DNA of 43,557 nt from Oscillospiraceae bacterium (GCA_009784825.1 WQXO01000016.1:1-43557), one strand, 5' to 3'. Counted from the stretch's first letter, positions 8,390-16,319 are shown. The notes: generated from the sequence alone by a model not told the origin. Made by a program: numbers and translations.

Positions 8390-8836
8390 TTAACTGCACC
8401 CGTGACCCTCACCACAGCACTCGTGGTCATCTCCCGTATAGTCACTTATAAACAGTGACGGGTCAACGCCGTTTCTCTTGTAATAATCGGCAATGGCGGC
8501 TTTAACCGCCTGCTCTGCCAAAACAGAACAATGCACCTTTGCAGGGGGTAGTCCATCTAACGCCTCAACCACCGCTTTATTTGAAAAAGCTAATGCCTCC
8601 TCAAGGGTTTTACCTTTAATCATTTGAGTAGCTATGGACGAAGTGGCAATCGCCGCACCACACCCAAACGTCTTAAACCGAACGTCCTCGATAACATTCC
8701 CGGTGACCTTGATATACATTTTCATGATGTCACCGCATTTCGCGTTCCCCACCTCACCTATGCCGTTTGCGTCAGGGAGGTCGCCCACATTTAACGGATT
8801 TGCGAAATGCTCCATTACTTTATCTGAATATATCAT
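8390..8836 (-). CDS. iscU: IscU/NifU-type Fe-S scaffold protein
   Basis: The 148-residue scaffold has the three ligand cysteines C34 (NAKCGD), C59 (FGCGAAIATSS) and C103 (KVHCSVLA). The C-terminal tail is short and carries extra cysteines and histidines (ECCGEGHGCS), a common feature of clostridial NifU-like proteins. I chose the ATG at 8836 because it overlaps the iscS stop (ATGA) and follows GAGAGGAAG; an upstream in-frame codon at 8866 is not supported. It works with the desulfurase encoded just before it to assemble Fe-S clusters. Confidence 0.95.
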   Translation of the reverse strand: MIYSDKVMEHFANPLNVGDLPDANGIGEVGNAKCGDIMKMYIKVTGNVIEDVRFKTFGCGAAIATSSIATQMIKGKTLEEALAFSNKAVVEALDGLPPAKVHCSVLAEQAVKAAIADYYKRNGVDPSLFISDYTGDDHECCGEGHGCS

Positions 8837-9996
8837 TGTGCTTCCTCTCTTTTTATATTTTCCCAAACAGGCGACAACGCCCGCAATTTTTCTATAATCG
8901 GCGGTAACTGCTGTAAAAAATAATCGATTTCATTATCAGTAGTATACTTCGACAGGGTAATCCGTAATGAGCCGTGTGCGATTTCGTGCGGTAAGCCTAA
9001 TGCCAACAACACATGCGACGGGTCAAGTGAACCCGACGTACAGGCAGAACCGCTCGAAGCTGAAATGCCTTTTAAATCAAGCTGCAACAACAACGCCTCT
9101 CCCTCAATCCCCTCAAACGAAAAGTTGAGATTATTCGCCAACCGCCGTTGTAACTCACCGTTTAAGCGAACCCGTTCAATTTTCATAACCTCGTTATATA
9201 TCCGCTCACGCTTTTTTAATAATTCTGCGTTTTTTTGCTCCATATCAGCGACTGCCTCTTCAATCGCAATACCCAGTCCGACAATTCCTGCAACATTTTC
9301 TGTACCCGCTCGCCGATTATTCTCCTGTGCCCCACCCAAAATAAGCGGAGGCAAACGCAGTCTCGAATTCACATATAACGCTCCCACACCTTTCATAGCG
9401 TGGATTTTATGCCCGGAAAGTGACAGCATATCTATGTTCATGCTTTTCACATCAATCGGAATATTCCCGACAGCCTGTACAGCATCTGTATGGAACAGCA
9501 CATTATACTTCTTACAAATTTCGCCGATTTCAGATATGGGCTGAACCGTCCCGATTTCGTTATTAGCGAACATAATGGTCACTAATTTAACATACGGGTT
9601 TTCAGACAACGCTTTTTCCAAATCCTCGGGGCTGACTAAACCATTGTCATATACCGGAAGCAATATTGTATTATTCCCCAAAACGTGCAACACCGCATGA
9701 TGTTCAAACTCGGAAGTAATAACTGTCCCCTGTCCACTGTCAACTGTACACTGTCTTATCGCCCAGTTGTTGCTTTCGCTCCCGCTCCCCGTGAAATATA
9801 TTTCCTGTGGCAGACAGTTTAAGGCGGCAGCGACCCTCTCCCGTGCCTTTGTAATTGCACGCTCAGCGTCACGCCCTAATGCGTAAAGCGACGACGGATT
9901 ACCGTAGCTTTCTTTAAGGTATACTGACATTCCCTCAAGAACGGTGTCGCTTATGCGGGTGGTGGCGGCATTATCTAAATATACTGATGTGTTCAT
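8833..9996 (-). CDS. iscS: Cysteine desulfurase (IscS/NifS)
   Basis: This 387-residue PLP enzyme of class V has the cofactor lysine K197 in LSLSGHKIHAMKG, the substrate cysteine C319 in SASSGSACTSGS, and the ATTR motif near the N-terminus. It supplies sulfur for Fe-S clusters and overlaps iscU by four bases. Residues 81-92 (within RQCTVDSGQGTV) are encoded by five heptanucleotide repeats. They lie between the conserved SGSESNN and the EHHAVLH motif that stacks on PLP, so the insertion sits in a surface loop or strand. No Rrf2/IscR regulator is visible next to it. Confidence 0.96.
   Translation of the reverse strand: MNTSVYLDNAATTRISDTVLEGMSVYLKESYGNPSSLYALGRDAERAITKARERVAAALNCLPQEIYFTGSGSESNNWAIRQCTVDSGQGTVITSEFEHHAVLHVLGNNTILLPVYDNGLVSPEDLEKALSENPYVKLVTIMFANNEIGTVQPISEIGEICKKYNVLFHTDAVQAVGNIPIDVKSMNIDMLSLSGHKIHAMKGVGALYVNSRLRLPPLILGGAQENNRRAGTENVAGIVGLGIAIEEAVADMEQKNAELLKKRERIYNEVMKIERVRLNGELQRRLANNLNFSFEGIEGEALLLQLDLKGISASSGSACTSGSLDPSHVLLALGLPHEIAHGSLRITLSKYTTDNEIDYFLQQLPPIIEKLRALSPVWENIKREEAQ
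9720..9754 (-). repeat. Heptanucleotide repeat array inside iscS
   Basis: Five 7-bp units read on the minus strand as ACAGTGT, ACAGTTG, ACAGTGG, ACAGGGG and ACAGTTA. The array is in frame within iscS and supplies part of its coding sequence. Confidence 0.8.
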
Positions 9997-10028
9997 TAAA
10001 ATTCCTCTGTGAAAATAATATGCTTATG

Positions 10029-10085
10029 TAGTATATACTATTTTCATTAAAAAATCAAGGGGGAAATCAAAATTCCCCCTTGATT
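10029..10085 (-). promoter_or_regulatory. Putative iscS promoter with palindrome and upstream hairpin
   Basis: On the minus strand, TTGATT (10053-10058), 17 bp, then TATACT (10030-10035). The -10 lies in the perfect 12-bp palindrome TAGTATATACTA (10029-10040). The -35 lies in one arm of a 13-bp perfect inverted repeat (10053-10065 and 10073-10085, 7-nt loop). Read on the minus strand the hairpin is followed by six T, so it would also stop any transcript coming from upstream. The palindrome is a candidate operator; the regulator is unknown. Confidence 0.5.
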
Positions 10086-10107
10086 ATTTGTAGGATTACA
10101 ATAGAAG

Positions 10108-10158
10108 TGTTACAGTTCGTAAAAAAAGAGTAGCGGAAAAAGGAAATTTGTGTTACAG
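10108..10158 (+). repeat. Paired TGTTACAG sites upstream of the ECF sigma gene
   Basis: TGTTACAG occurs at 10108-10115 and 10151-10158, each preceded by G and followed by T. AGCGG follows each copy at a similar distance (10132 and 10176). These could be binding sites or alternative ECF promoter elements for the sigma gene at 10263. The remaining intergenic sequence up to 10262 contains an isolated TTGACA (10189) without a clear -10. Confidence 0.35.
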
Positions 10159-10262
10159 TATAAGTTACCCCGGTCAGCGGGTTTAGATTGACATAAAGTT
10201 TGTTCCTGCCGCCAACACTTCCCCCTCGTCAATTGTATGATTAATGAAAGGAGGCGAAACAA

Positions 10263-10763
10263 GTGGTAGAATCATTGTTGCGTACGGACAGTGAGATTGC
10301 AGAAATTTACAAGCGAAATGTCAACGTCGTTTACTGGGTTTGCTTTAATTACATGAAAAATCGACCGGACACGGATGATGCGGTATCCGACACTTTTGTG
10401 AAAATGATAACAGCTTCACCGATTTTTGAAAACGAAGAGCATGAGAAAGCTTGGCTAATCCGAACAGCGACCAATATTTGTAAAAACAATTTGAAGCATT
10501 GGAGAAGAAAACTTGAAAACCTTGAAGACTACACTGACAGTCTGACAAGCAAAAGTGGTTTTGAAATTGATGAAACCCTTGACATCGTCTGCCGTCTGCC
10601 CGAAAAATACAAGACACCGGTTTACCTGTATTATTATGAGGGATATACAAGTATACAAATTGCGAAAATGCTCCAAAAACCGCAGTCTACCATACGCTAT
10701 TACTTGCATGAAGCAAGGAAAATCCTTAAAAAAGAGCTCGGAGGTAATTTCGATGAAAAATAA
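10263..10763 (+). CDS. ECF-type RNA polymerase sigma factor
   Basis: This 166-residue protein has region 2 at residues ~15-80 (VYWVCFNYMKNRPDTDDAVSDTF) and region 4 at ~110-160 (LPEKYKTPVYLYYYEGYTSIQIAK, then a QKPQSTIRYYLHEARKIL helix-turn-helix). It starts with GTG at 10263 behind AAAGGAGGCGAAACAA. Its end overlaps the next gene by 11 bases, which suggests translational coupling with a membrane partner. It faces the PLDc_N-ABC operon, a gene set that resembles the Bacillus sigY-yxlCDEFG cluster. Regulation of that operon is a possibility, not shown. Confidence 0.9.
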   Translation: MVESLLRTDSEIAEIYKRNVNVVYWVCFNYMKNRPDTDDAVSDTFVKMITASPIFENEEHEKAWLIRTATNICKNNLKHWRRKLENLEDYTDSLTSKSGFEIDETLDIVCRLPEKYKTPVYLYYYEGYTSIQIAKMLQKPQSTIRYYLHEARKILKKELGGNFDEK

Positions 10764-11349
10764 TAAAATCGCAGAATCGATTAAAAAAATCATGCCGGAC
10801 GAAATAGAACAAGACCGGATACTTGAGCAAATCCTCGTCCGTAAAAACAATTTAACAATCAGAAAGGAAAATCAAGATATGAACATCAAAAAACCGCATT
10901 CCGTTAAAAAACTCGCAACAGTAATTATAGCTGCTGCTTTTGCACTGTCCCTGCTTACAATTGTCGCTTTTGCGTACAGTGAACAAATCATTCAAATGCT
11001 CGGAGGAGGTCAGATTGAAATTGGGGAAGATTATGTCTCTATTTCTCATATTGAAATAACCCCTGTAGAAATCAGGGACGGGCAGGTATACTTTATATTA
11101 GACGGCAACAATACGGACATTACAAGCTATTGCACCGAATCAACCTACTATGAGTATGAGGTGATTGCCGAAAACAGTATCCGCCATGTATTTATAGTCG
11201 GCGGAACACCGGATAAACTTGGCTGGGCAGAGTATATCTGGGATAATAACGGGGTTTGGAGCGGGAGTACCTGCACATTCTTTGCGGATATAAACGACGA
11301 AAAGCCGGAATGGCTGAAACTCGCAGACGAAGCATTTTTACCCCGATAA
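10753..11349 (+). CDS. Single-pass membrane protein, probable anti-sigma partner
   Basis: The start is the ATG at 10753, inside the last codons of the sigma gene and after GGAGGTAATTTCG; the longer upstream frame is a shadow of the sigma gene. The product has 198 residues: a cytoplasmic charged N-terminus of ~55 residues, one membrane segment (LATVIIAAAFALSLLTIVAFA), and an outer domain of ~120 residues rich in strands, with one cysteine pair region. This layout fits membrane anti-sigma factors encoded after ECF genes. I see no zinc-binding HxxxCxxC motif, so the assignment rests on context. Confidence 0.65.
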   Translation: MKNNKIAESIKKIMPDEIEQDRILEQILVRKNNLTIRKENQDMNIKKPHSVKKLATVIIAAAFALSLLTIVAFAYSEQIIQMLGGGQIEIGEDYVSISHIEITPVEIRDGQVYFILDGNNTDITSYCTESTYYEYEVIAENSIRHVFIVGGTPDKLGWAEYIWDNNGVWSGSTCTFFADINDEKPEWLKLADEAFLPR

Positions 11350-11360
11350 CAGACCGCATA

Positions 11361-11400
11361 ACTAAAACAACCGCCGGATAATCCCGGCGGTTGTTTTAGT
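11361..11400. terminator. Bidirectional terminator
   Basis: A perfect 17-bp stem (11361-11377 with 11384-11400) and a 6-nt loop. It contains ACAACCGCCGG/CCGGCGGTTGT and has A/T-rich flanks. It separates the sigma/anti-sigma genes from the convergent ABC operon. Confidence 0.9.
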
Positions 11401-13218
11401 TTATTTACTTGCTTTCACCCAGTCAACAATGTCCTGCAAAACCTGTTCGTCTACCTTCCCTCTATACTTATATTCGTCCATAATCTCCGTAATATCATAC
11501 CCTCTCGACGGCAAAAATAAGTGGTTCAACCCCGGATACAGCTTAAACGTCACATTATCTCTGCCCGCTAATATTTTCTGAAACTCGACATAGTCAATCT
11601 CAGCTAACACCTGAACATCGTCCTCGGGCTGTAATACTAAGAAAGGTATATGAATTCTCTCAATATATTCCTCGGCAGAGGTGACAAATGCGTCCTTGAA
11701 ATAATAGGCTGTTATCCCCCACCCGGGAATCTCCGTAATTTTAGCGACATCGTCAGGCAGATTTATGAACTCACCGTAAAACTCGTCCCACATTTCCATT
11801 TCTAATAACATCGCTTCTTTTTCGTCACCGTCGTCCATCGCATAAATAACATCATAGTTTTGCTGTTTTACAATATCAATTAAAGGACGTGACGACCCCG
11901 CAAACATAATTATCCCCGCATAATCGCCCCCCTCCTCGTTAATTCTCGGAGCTAATAATCCACCCAAGCTATGCCCTAAAATGTAGACTTTACTTTCATC
12001 AATTCTTTCATCGGCTTTAAGCATTTCAGTGGCGAGAATGGCATCCTCTATTTTCTCATCCCACAGCATAGCGTCATGTGGCATTTTGTTCATATGGGTT
12101 AATTGCCGCATATTATAACGAATAACCGCAATACCGTTAGTTGACAAGTATTCAGCAATATCACGGAACGGTTTATTCCCGAATATCGTCTCGTCCATGT
12201 CATGCACACCGCTCCCGTGGACTAACACCACAGCGGGGACTTTGTTGTCCTTGCTTGCATTTTTCGGAAGCGTCAGCACCCCGTGTAACTCCCACTCACC
12301 CCCCTCACCGATGATAATTTTCTCGGTAATGACGTGTTGGCTCAGCTTAATTTTTGCGGGTGCTTCCTCCCCAAAGAATATCGTCACAGCCATGCCGACA
12401 GCCACAAACCCCGCAACGATTGAAACGGCTTTTACGTTCTTCTTCTTATTAAAGGATATAATCGCCGCCGAGGTCAGTGCAATTATCGCAATCCCCGTAA
12501 TCGCTAACGACGGGTAAAACCTGCTCACTGCTGCATCATTAGAAAGCAATGACACTCCCCCGCTCGTAAGCGTATCGGGGTTATATAAAACAACATAAGG
12601 GATAAGGTTCATAATGTTTAACACTACTGCCAAAGCCCCTACGATTATCATACAAACGTAGTTTCTTTTAGTAACAGTAGCGGCGAACGCCGTAACAGCA
12701 AGCAAAAACACCCCATAAAACCACATACAGAACATCGCAAAAGCCAAATTATGGATTTTCCCGTCAGGGAACAGATAAATCGTGTATCCCCATGAGGTAA
12801 GGAACGCCAATAAAAAGCTGCCCGTCCAGATTACAACCGAACTTGTCAATTTCGCTAAAATCACAGTAGTGCGTGACAGTCCCTTAGTGAGTATAATCGT
12901 GAGTGTACCTTTCGATATTTCGGAGGACAGCATACCCGAGAACACGATTATTAAAGCGACAAACCCCATCAATCCCACATTCCCGTAGAACTGCACCCAC
13001 GAATCCCACGCAACAGGCTCGCTCAGTAATGCACCCAAATCCATTCCCGCCATTGACGGGTCTGTTTCCATCGCCCATTTAATGATTTCCGGAGTGAACT
13101 TCGCAGTCAAGGGACCCATTAATCCGAGAATAAGGAACGCCGCACCCATTACTAATAATTTATAAGTTTTAAACGCCTCAATAAACTCTTTCTTCAAAAA
13201 GATTACATAATTTCTCAT
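11401..13218 (-). CDS. ABC-2 type permease fused to alpha/beta hydrolase
   Basis: This 605-residue protein has two parts. Residues 1-280 look like an ABC-2 permease of the YxlG/NosY type: about six or seven membrane segments, with the ISKGTLTIILTKGLSRTT cytoplasmic stretch typical of the family. Residues ~300-605 form an alpha/beta hydrolase of the dienelactone/esterase kind: oxyanion loop HGSG (334-337), nucleophile S417 in GHSLGG, acid D533 or D534 in PEDDVQ, and H566 in GLNHLF. After the last membrane segment the hydrolase could lie on either face; no signal settles this. The start ATG overlaps the ATPase stop by four bases (ATGA). Such a fusion suggests processing of the exported compound, which is inference. 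Confidence 0.85.
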   Translation of the reverse strand: MRNYVIFLKKEFIEAFKTYKLLVMGAAFLILGLMGPLTAKFTPEIIKWAMETDPSMAGMDLGALLSEPVAWDSWVQFYGNVGLMGFVALIIVFSGMLSSEISKGTLTIILTKGLSRTTVILAKLTSSVVIWTGSFLLAFLTSWGYTIYLFPDGKIHNLAFAMFCMWFYGVFLLAVTAFAATVTKRNYVCMIIVGALAVVLNIMNLIPYVVLYNPDTLTSGGVSLLSNDAAVSRFYPSLAITGIAIIALTSAAIISFNKKKNVKAVSIVAGFVAVGMAVTIFFGEEAPAKIKLSQHVITEKIIIGEGGEWELHGVLTLPKNASKDNKVPAVVLVHGSGVHDMDETIFGNKPFRDIAEYLSTNGIAVIRYNMRQLTHMNKMPHDAMLWDEKIEDAILATEMLKADERIDESKVYILGHSLGGLLAPRINEEGGDYAGIIMFAGSSRPLIDIVKQQNYDVIYAMDDGDEKEAMLLEMEMWDEFYGEFINLPDDVAKITEIPGWGITAYYFKDAFVTSAEEYIERIHIPFLVLQPEDDVQVLAEIDYVEFQKILAGRDNVTFKLYPGLNHLFLPSRGYDITEIMDEYKYRGKVDEQVLQDIVDWVKASK

Positions 13219-14030
13219 TTTTTTATCACCTCCAAGAACAAGCTCTCAAGGCAAGCCTCACCCGTTTCCACTCGTGACGGGGTGATATTATTATCACTTA
13301 ATACCCGCAAAAACTCATCAGAATCTATTTCTTCATCAAACTCAATGGTAATGGATTTCGACTTATGCTTCAGTTTCAAATCGGATAATGCCCCGTCAAG
13401 AACCACTTTCCCCCCATGAAGAAATACCACTCTGTCGCATATGCGTTCCACGTCCGATAAAATATGCGTGGAGAATATAACCGTCGTCTGCCCTTTCAAT
13501 GAAGCGAGAATATCCAATATTTCCTTTCTGCCCTTCGGGTCAAGGGCGGAGGTGGGCTCATCACATATTAACAGCTTAGGCTCGTTTAACAAAGCCTGTG
13601 CTATTCCTAAACGCTGTTTCATTCCCCTCGAAAAACCGCCGATTTTCCGATTAACCTTCGACAAACCGACTAATTTTAACAATTCCTTACTGCGTGCTTT
13701 AATCTTATCTTTCGACATTCCCGAAATTTCCCCGCATAACATCAGATATTCCCGAGGTGTCATATATGTGTAATACTCAGGGACGTCCGGTAAATACCCC
13801 ACACACTTAACGGTTTTGCCGTATTCGACTTTTTCCCCGCATACGAATATTTCACCCTCGCCGATTTCGAGCAAGCCTAATGCCATATTCATGGTGGTGG
13901 TTTTCCCCGCACCGTTGACCCCGACGAACCCGAATATGCAGTTCTCCGGCACAACAAAGTCCAACCCCTGAATGACTTTTACCTCCCCGAAATTCTTCAT
14001 CAGCCCTTTTATTTCAAGAACATTAGTCAT
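13215..14030 (-). CDS. ABC transporter ATP-binding protein
   Basis: The chosen start at 14030 (MTNVLEIKGLMKNFG) gives 271 residues and overlaps the end of the PLDc_N gene; GAGGGAG lies about 11 nt upstream. An in-frame codon at 14063 would add 11 residues with no clear support. The protein has Walker A (GVNGAGKTT), the signature FSRGMKQR, Walker B (LLICDEPTSALD) and the switch histidine in IFSTHILSD. It belongs to the CcmA/YxlF-like ATPases that pair with ABC-2 permeases, and its partner follows with a four-base overlap. Confidence 0.94.
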   Translation of the reverse strand: MTNVLEIKGLMKNFGEVKVIQGLDFVVPENCIFGFVGVNGAGKTTTMNMALGLLEIGEGEIFVCGEKVEYGKTVKCVGYLPDVPEYYTYMTPREYLMLCGEISGMSKDKIKARSKELLKLVGLSKVNRKIGGFSRGMKQRLGIAQALLNEPKLLICDEPTSALDPKGRKEILDILASLKGQTTVIFSTHILSDVERICDRVVFLHGGKVVLDGALSDLKLKHKSKSITIEFDEEIDSDEFLRVLSDNNITPSRVETGEACLESLFLEVIKK

Positions 14031-14277
14031 CGTCGTATTCATCTCCCTCGTCCTTAGATTCACCCCTGCCTATTATAAAATACAGGATAGGCCCGATTAT
14101 ATCCACCAACAGAACAATCAAAAGCCAGATAACCATATTACCGACTTTATAGTTCTGGTTACGGACAATGTGAACTATTGCAAATATCATCAACCCTGTC
14201 TGTATGATAATCAGGGGAATCAATAACGGCAGCCAGTCTATCATTACCTGTAATTCGTCCATAATTTCTTGTCCCAT
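14023..14277 (-). CDS. PLDc_N domain membrane protein (YxlE-like)
   Basis: The product has 84 residues and two membrane segments (LLIPLIIIQTGLMIFAIVHIV and VIWLLIVLLVDIIGPILYFIIG) ending in the typical GPILYFIIGR motif of the phospholipase D N-terminal membrane module, then an acidic tail. The N-terminus precedes the first helix, with AAGGAGGA as RBS. In Bacillus a similar small protein (YxlE) is encoded before an ABC ATPase and permease in the sigY operon and restrains the sigma factor. The same order here suggests a related role, which is inference. Confidence 0.8.
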   Translation of the reverse strand: MGQEIMDELQVMIDWLPLLIPLIIIQTGLMIFAIVHIVRNQNYKVGNMVIWLLIVLLVDIIGPILYFIIGRGESKDEGDEYDDD

Positions 14278-14297
14278 AATAAATCCTCCTTAAAAAC

Positions 14298-14341
14298 ATA
14301 ACTGTTATACATATAATATAACAGTTATAACTATTTGTCAA
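14298..14341 (-). promoter_or_regulatory. Promoter and perfect inverted-repeat operator of the ABC operon
   Basis: On the minus strand TTGACA (14336-14341), 17 bp, then TATTAT (14313-14318). An inverted repeat ATAACTGTTAT-N9-ATAACAGTTAT (14298-14328, perfect 11-bp arms) covers the -10 and part of the spacer. The position fits a repressor site, of the size used by GntR/YtrA or TetR-like dimers. No such repressor gene lies in this window. The rest of 14342-14420 shows nothing I can name. Confidence 0.8.
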
Positions 14342-14420
14342 TAGACTTTATAAAATTTTATTAATATAAATTAATACTCGCTTGCATGGATAGTTGACTA
14401 AGCGAGCTAATAGAAAGGAT

Positions 14421-14891
14421 TTAATCAACATACTCGCCTATGGTGTATACGTTATCATTGTCGTCTTTTATAACCAACTTATTTATTCCGATTATACTAT
14501 CATTGTCGCTAATAATATAACATTGAAAAAACAATTCATATGTTTTTCCGGAATCAGTCTCAATGTTTTTTATAAGCGGAATAACATTTAATGAAACAAC
14601 GCGTCCATCTCTTATGGATTTTGTTCCACCCACTCCAAGTGATATATTATAAGATTCTACATTGCCTTCAAAAAACTCCCAAAAACTATTTACTTGTTCA
14701 TCAAAATCACTTAAATTAATAGTAGTATTACTAAACATATTTTTAAACCCCTCGTCATCTCTGGTACTCAAATTCATCATTAATTCTTCTGTCACAGCAT
14801 TCCCACTATCGTCAGAATTCTCACAACGGGTAAAACCTGTTATAAAGGATAATAAGCAAACAATTGCCAAACATAAAACCGCTCTTTTCAT
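14421..14891 (-). CDS. Secreted DUF5104-like protein, paralogue 1
   Basis: This 156-residue protein has an N-terminal signal (hydrophobic to ~residue 20) ending in GFTRC. This is a poor lipobox, unlike its two paralogues at 16392 and 16943. The mature part shares with them the order: short helix, 'FKNMFS' stretch, 'DFDEQVNSFWEFFEG', 'VESYNISLGVGG', 'IKNIETDSGKTYELFF', and a final 'IGEY'. This matches the DUF5104 lipoprotein family as I recall it. The fold resembles small secreted NTF2/SnoaL-like domains, which is speculation. Function unknown. Confidence 0.75.
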   Translation of the reverse strand: MKRAVLCLAIVCLLSFITGFTRCENSDDSGNAVTEELMMNLSTRDDEGFKNMFSNTTINLSDFDEQVNSFWEFFEGNVESYNISLGVGGTKSIRDGRVVSLNVIPLIKNIETDSGKTYELFFQCYIISDNDSIIGINKLVIKDDNDNVYTIGEYVD

Positions 14892-14908
14892 CTCACACCC
14901 CTCTCCCT

Positions 14909-15832
14909 CTAATACTCGAAGCTGCTCCCCCCGACAAACTCCCTCACTAATGAATGACCCGGGATATGCTCCTCATCGACATTTTCCAACTCTGCTAAAA
15001 AGCGAAAAATCTCCTCGGCGTCCGAAAACCCGGCAACCCCGCCGAGTTCTTCTGTCAAGAACCGCTTATACACCTGTGTTTCATAAGCAATAAGAGTATC
15101 AATATGATGCTCGGCACGCCCCTTATAAGGCAGAATAAACTTCTTCTCGCCACGCTGAACATTCGCAAAAAACTCCAACGTCTGCTCTGCTTTTCTCGCA
15201 CGGAACAGCTTATCCCGAACCAATCTTCTCATTAACCGAATTTTCGACGGGTGCAAAAGCTTCCCGTTTTTACTTTTCAAGCGTGTGCGAACACTCACAT
15301 AAACACCCGAAGCGTGCTGTTCAACCCGACCCGTCACCTCCGGATTTAAAGCGTGAATTCCCTCAATAATAACCAGTTCATTTTCTTTTCTTTGAAAGCG
15401 TTTCCCGAGCAGACTTTTCTGATTGGCAAAATCGAACACCGGCAATGTAAATTCCGTACCGCAGAAAAGCATTTCCAAATGCTCCGAAAGTAAATCCTTG
15501 TCTAATCTTTTCGGCGACTCGAAGTCGATTTTCCCGTCCTCCTCACGCTCGTTACGGGGGTCATCTATTGTGAGGAAATAGTTATCCATTGAAAGAGCAT
15601 AGGTCTTAAACCCAAGCTCACACAGCTTGTCCCGAATTCTGAACGCCGTGGTTGTTTTTCCCGAACCCGACGGGCCCGACAATAGTATAATCGGTTTATC
15701 GGTGGCAGAATTTGCGATAACCTGTGCAGTTTTTTCAATCTGCCTGAGGTAATGCCCCTCAGAATTGCTGACGTATTCGCTGATGTTGTTTTGAACACAG
15801 CGGTTCATTGTTTCTATTGATAAAACTCTCAT
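14909..15832 (-). CDS. Uridine kinase-like P-loop nucleoside kinase
   Basis: I chose ATG 15832 (MRVLSIETMN), preceded by AAAGGAGTTTATTATC; an earlier in-frame codon at 15865 lies in the repeat-bordered region and has no RBS. This gives 307 residues. The Walker A motif GPSGSGKT is at 53-60, with DNYF and DFESP after it, and VIIEGIHALNP carries the Walker B-like strand. This is the uridine kinase/phosphoribulokinase family. The ~45-residue N-terminal extension and the long C-terminus match the longer clostridial 'uridine kinase' subgroup. The substrate is not proven. It ends 17 nt before the DUF5104-like gene. Confidence 0.85.
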   Translation of the reverse strand: MRVLSIETMNRCVQNNISEYVSNSEGHYLRQIEKTAQVIANSATDKPIILLSGPSGSGKTTTAFRIRDKLCELGFKTYALSMDNYFLTIDDPRNEREEDGKIDFESPKRLDKDLLSEHLEMLFCGTEFTLPVFDFANQKSLLGKRFQRKENELVIIEGIHALNPEVTGRVEQHASGVYVSVRTRLKSKNGKLLHPSKIRLMRRLVRDKLFRARKAEQTLEFFANVQRGEKKFILPYKGRAEHHIDTLIAYETQVYKRFLTEELGGVAGFSDAEEIFRFLAELENVDEEHIPGHSLVREFVGGSSFEY

Positions 15833-15860
15833 GATAATAAACTCCTTTGTTAATGTATTA

Positions 15861-15913
15861 ACCACCCCGCCCTACGGGCACCCCTCCACGGGAGGGGATG
15901 GCAGGTTGCGAAT
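15861..15913 (+). repeat. Left inverted REP-like repeat
   Basis: Hairpin 1 GCCC-TAC-GGGC at 15870-15880; hairpin 2 CCCCTCC-ACG-GGAGGGG at 15882-15898. It is far more G+C-rich than its surroundings. The partner copy is at 16320-16372 in the opposite direction. Confidence 0.92.
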
Positions 15914-15920
15914 GAATAGG

Positions 15921-16304
15921 TTATATTGATTTTTGTAACGCAGGGTGTTCCCTAAGCATTTTCATAACCTTGAGTAAATCGTTATGTACATCTTGTGCCT
16001 GTATGTGGATAACCGTCAATCCTAAACTTTGCAGAAAGCTGTTACGTTCACTGTCATAAACGTCTTTATTATCGTGAGAGCTACCGTCTATTTCAATTAC
16101 AACGGCACAGTCGATACAATAAAAATCAACAATGTAATTCCCTATAATCTTTTGACGGTCGAAATCATAACCCTTAAACTTTTTATTGCGAAATTTCTTC
16201 CACATAATAATCTCGCTTAAATTATCCGCTTTTCTTAATTCTTTGGCTCGTTCACGCAGTTTTGGATTATACGGAAGATTATAATAATTGTCTGTGTTTC
16301 GCAT
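15921..16304 (-). CDS. DUF559 (Vsr-fold) endonuclease-like protein
   Basis: The start ATG 16304 follows AGAGGTTGTTTT; the longer frame from 16382 would translate the right repeat (PPRPTGTPPREG), which is unlikely. The 127-residue product shows the DUF559 pattern: LPYNPKLRERAKELR, E31 in LSEIIMWKKFRN, D60 in NYIVDFYC, E71-x-D73 in VIEIDGSSH, H77, and DSERNSFLQSLG. D60 and E71 fit the active site of very-short-patch-repair-type nucleases. Length is normal, so it may be active. It is the only gene between two inverted repeats, which suggests a functional link to them. Confidence 0.88.
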   Translation of the reverse strand: MRNTDNYYNLPYNPKLRERAKELRKADNLSEIIMWKKFRNKKFKGYDFDRQKIIGNYIVDFYCIDCAVVIEIDGSSHDNKDVYDSERNSFLQSLGLTVIHIQAQDVHNDLLKVMKMLREHPALQKSI

Positions 16305-16319
16305 AAAACAACCTCTTAT

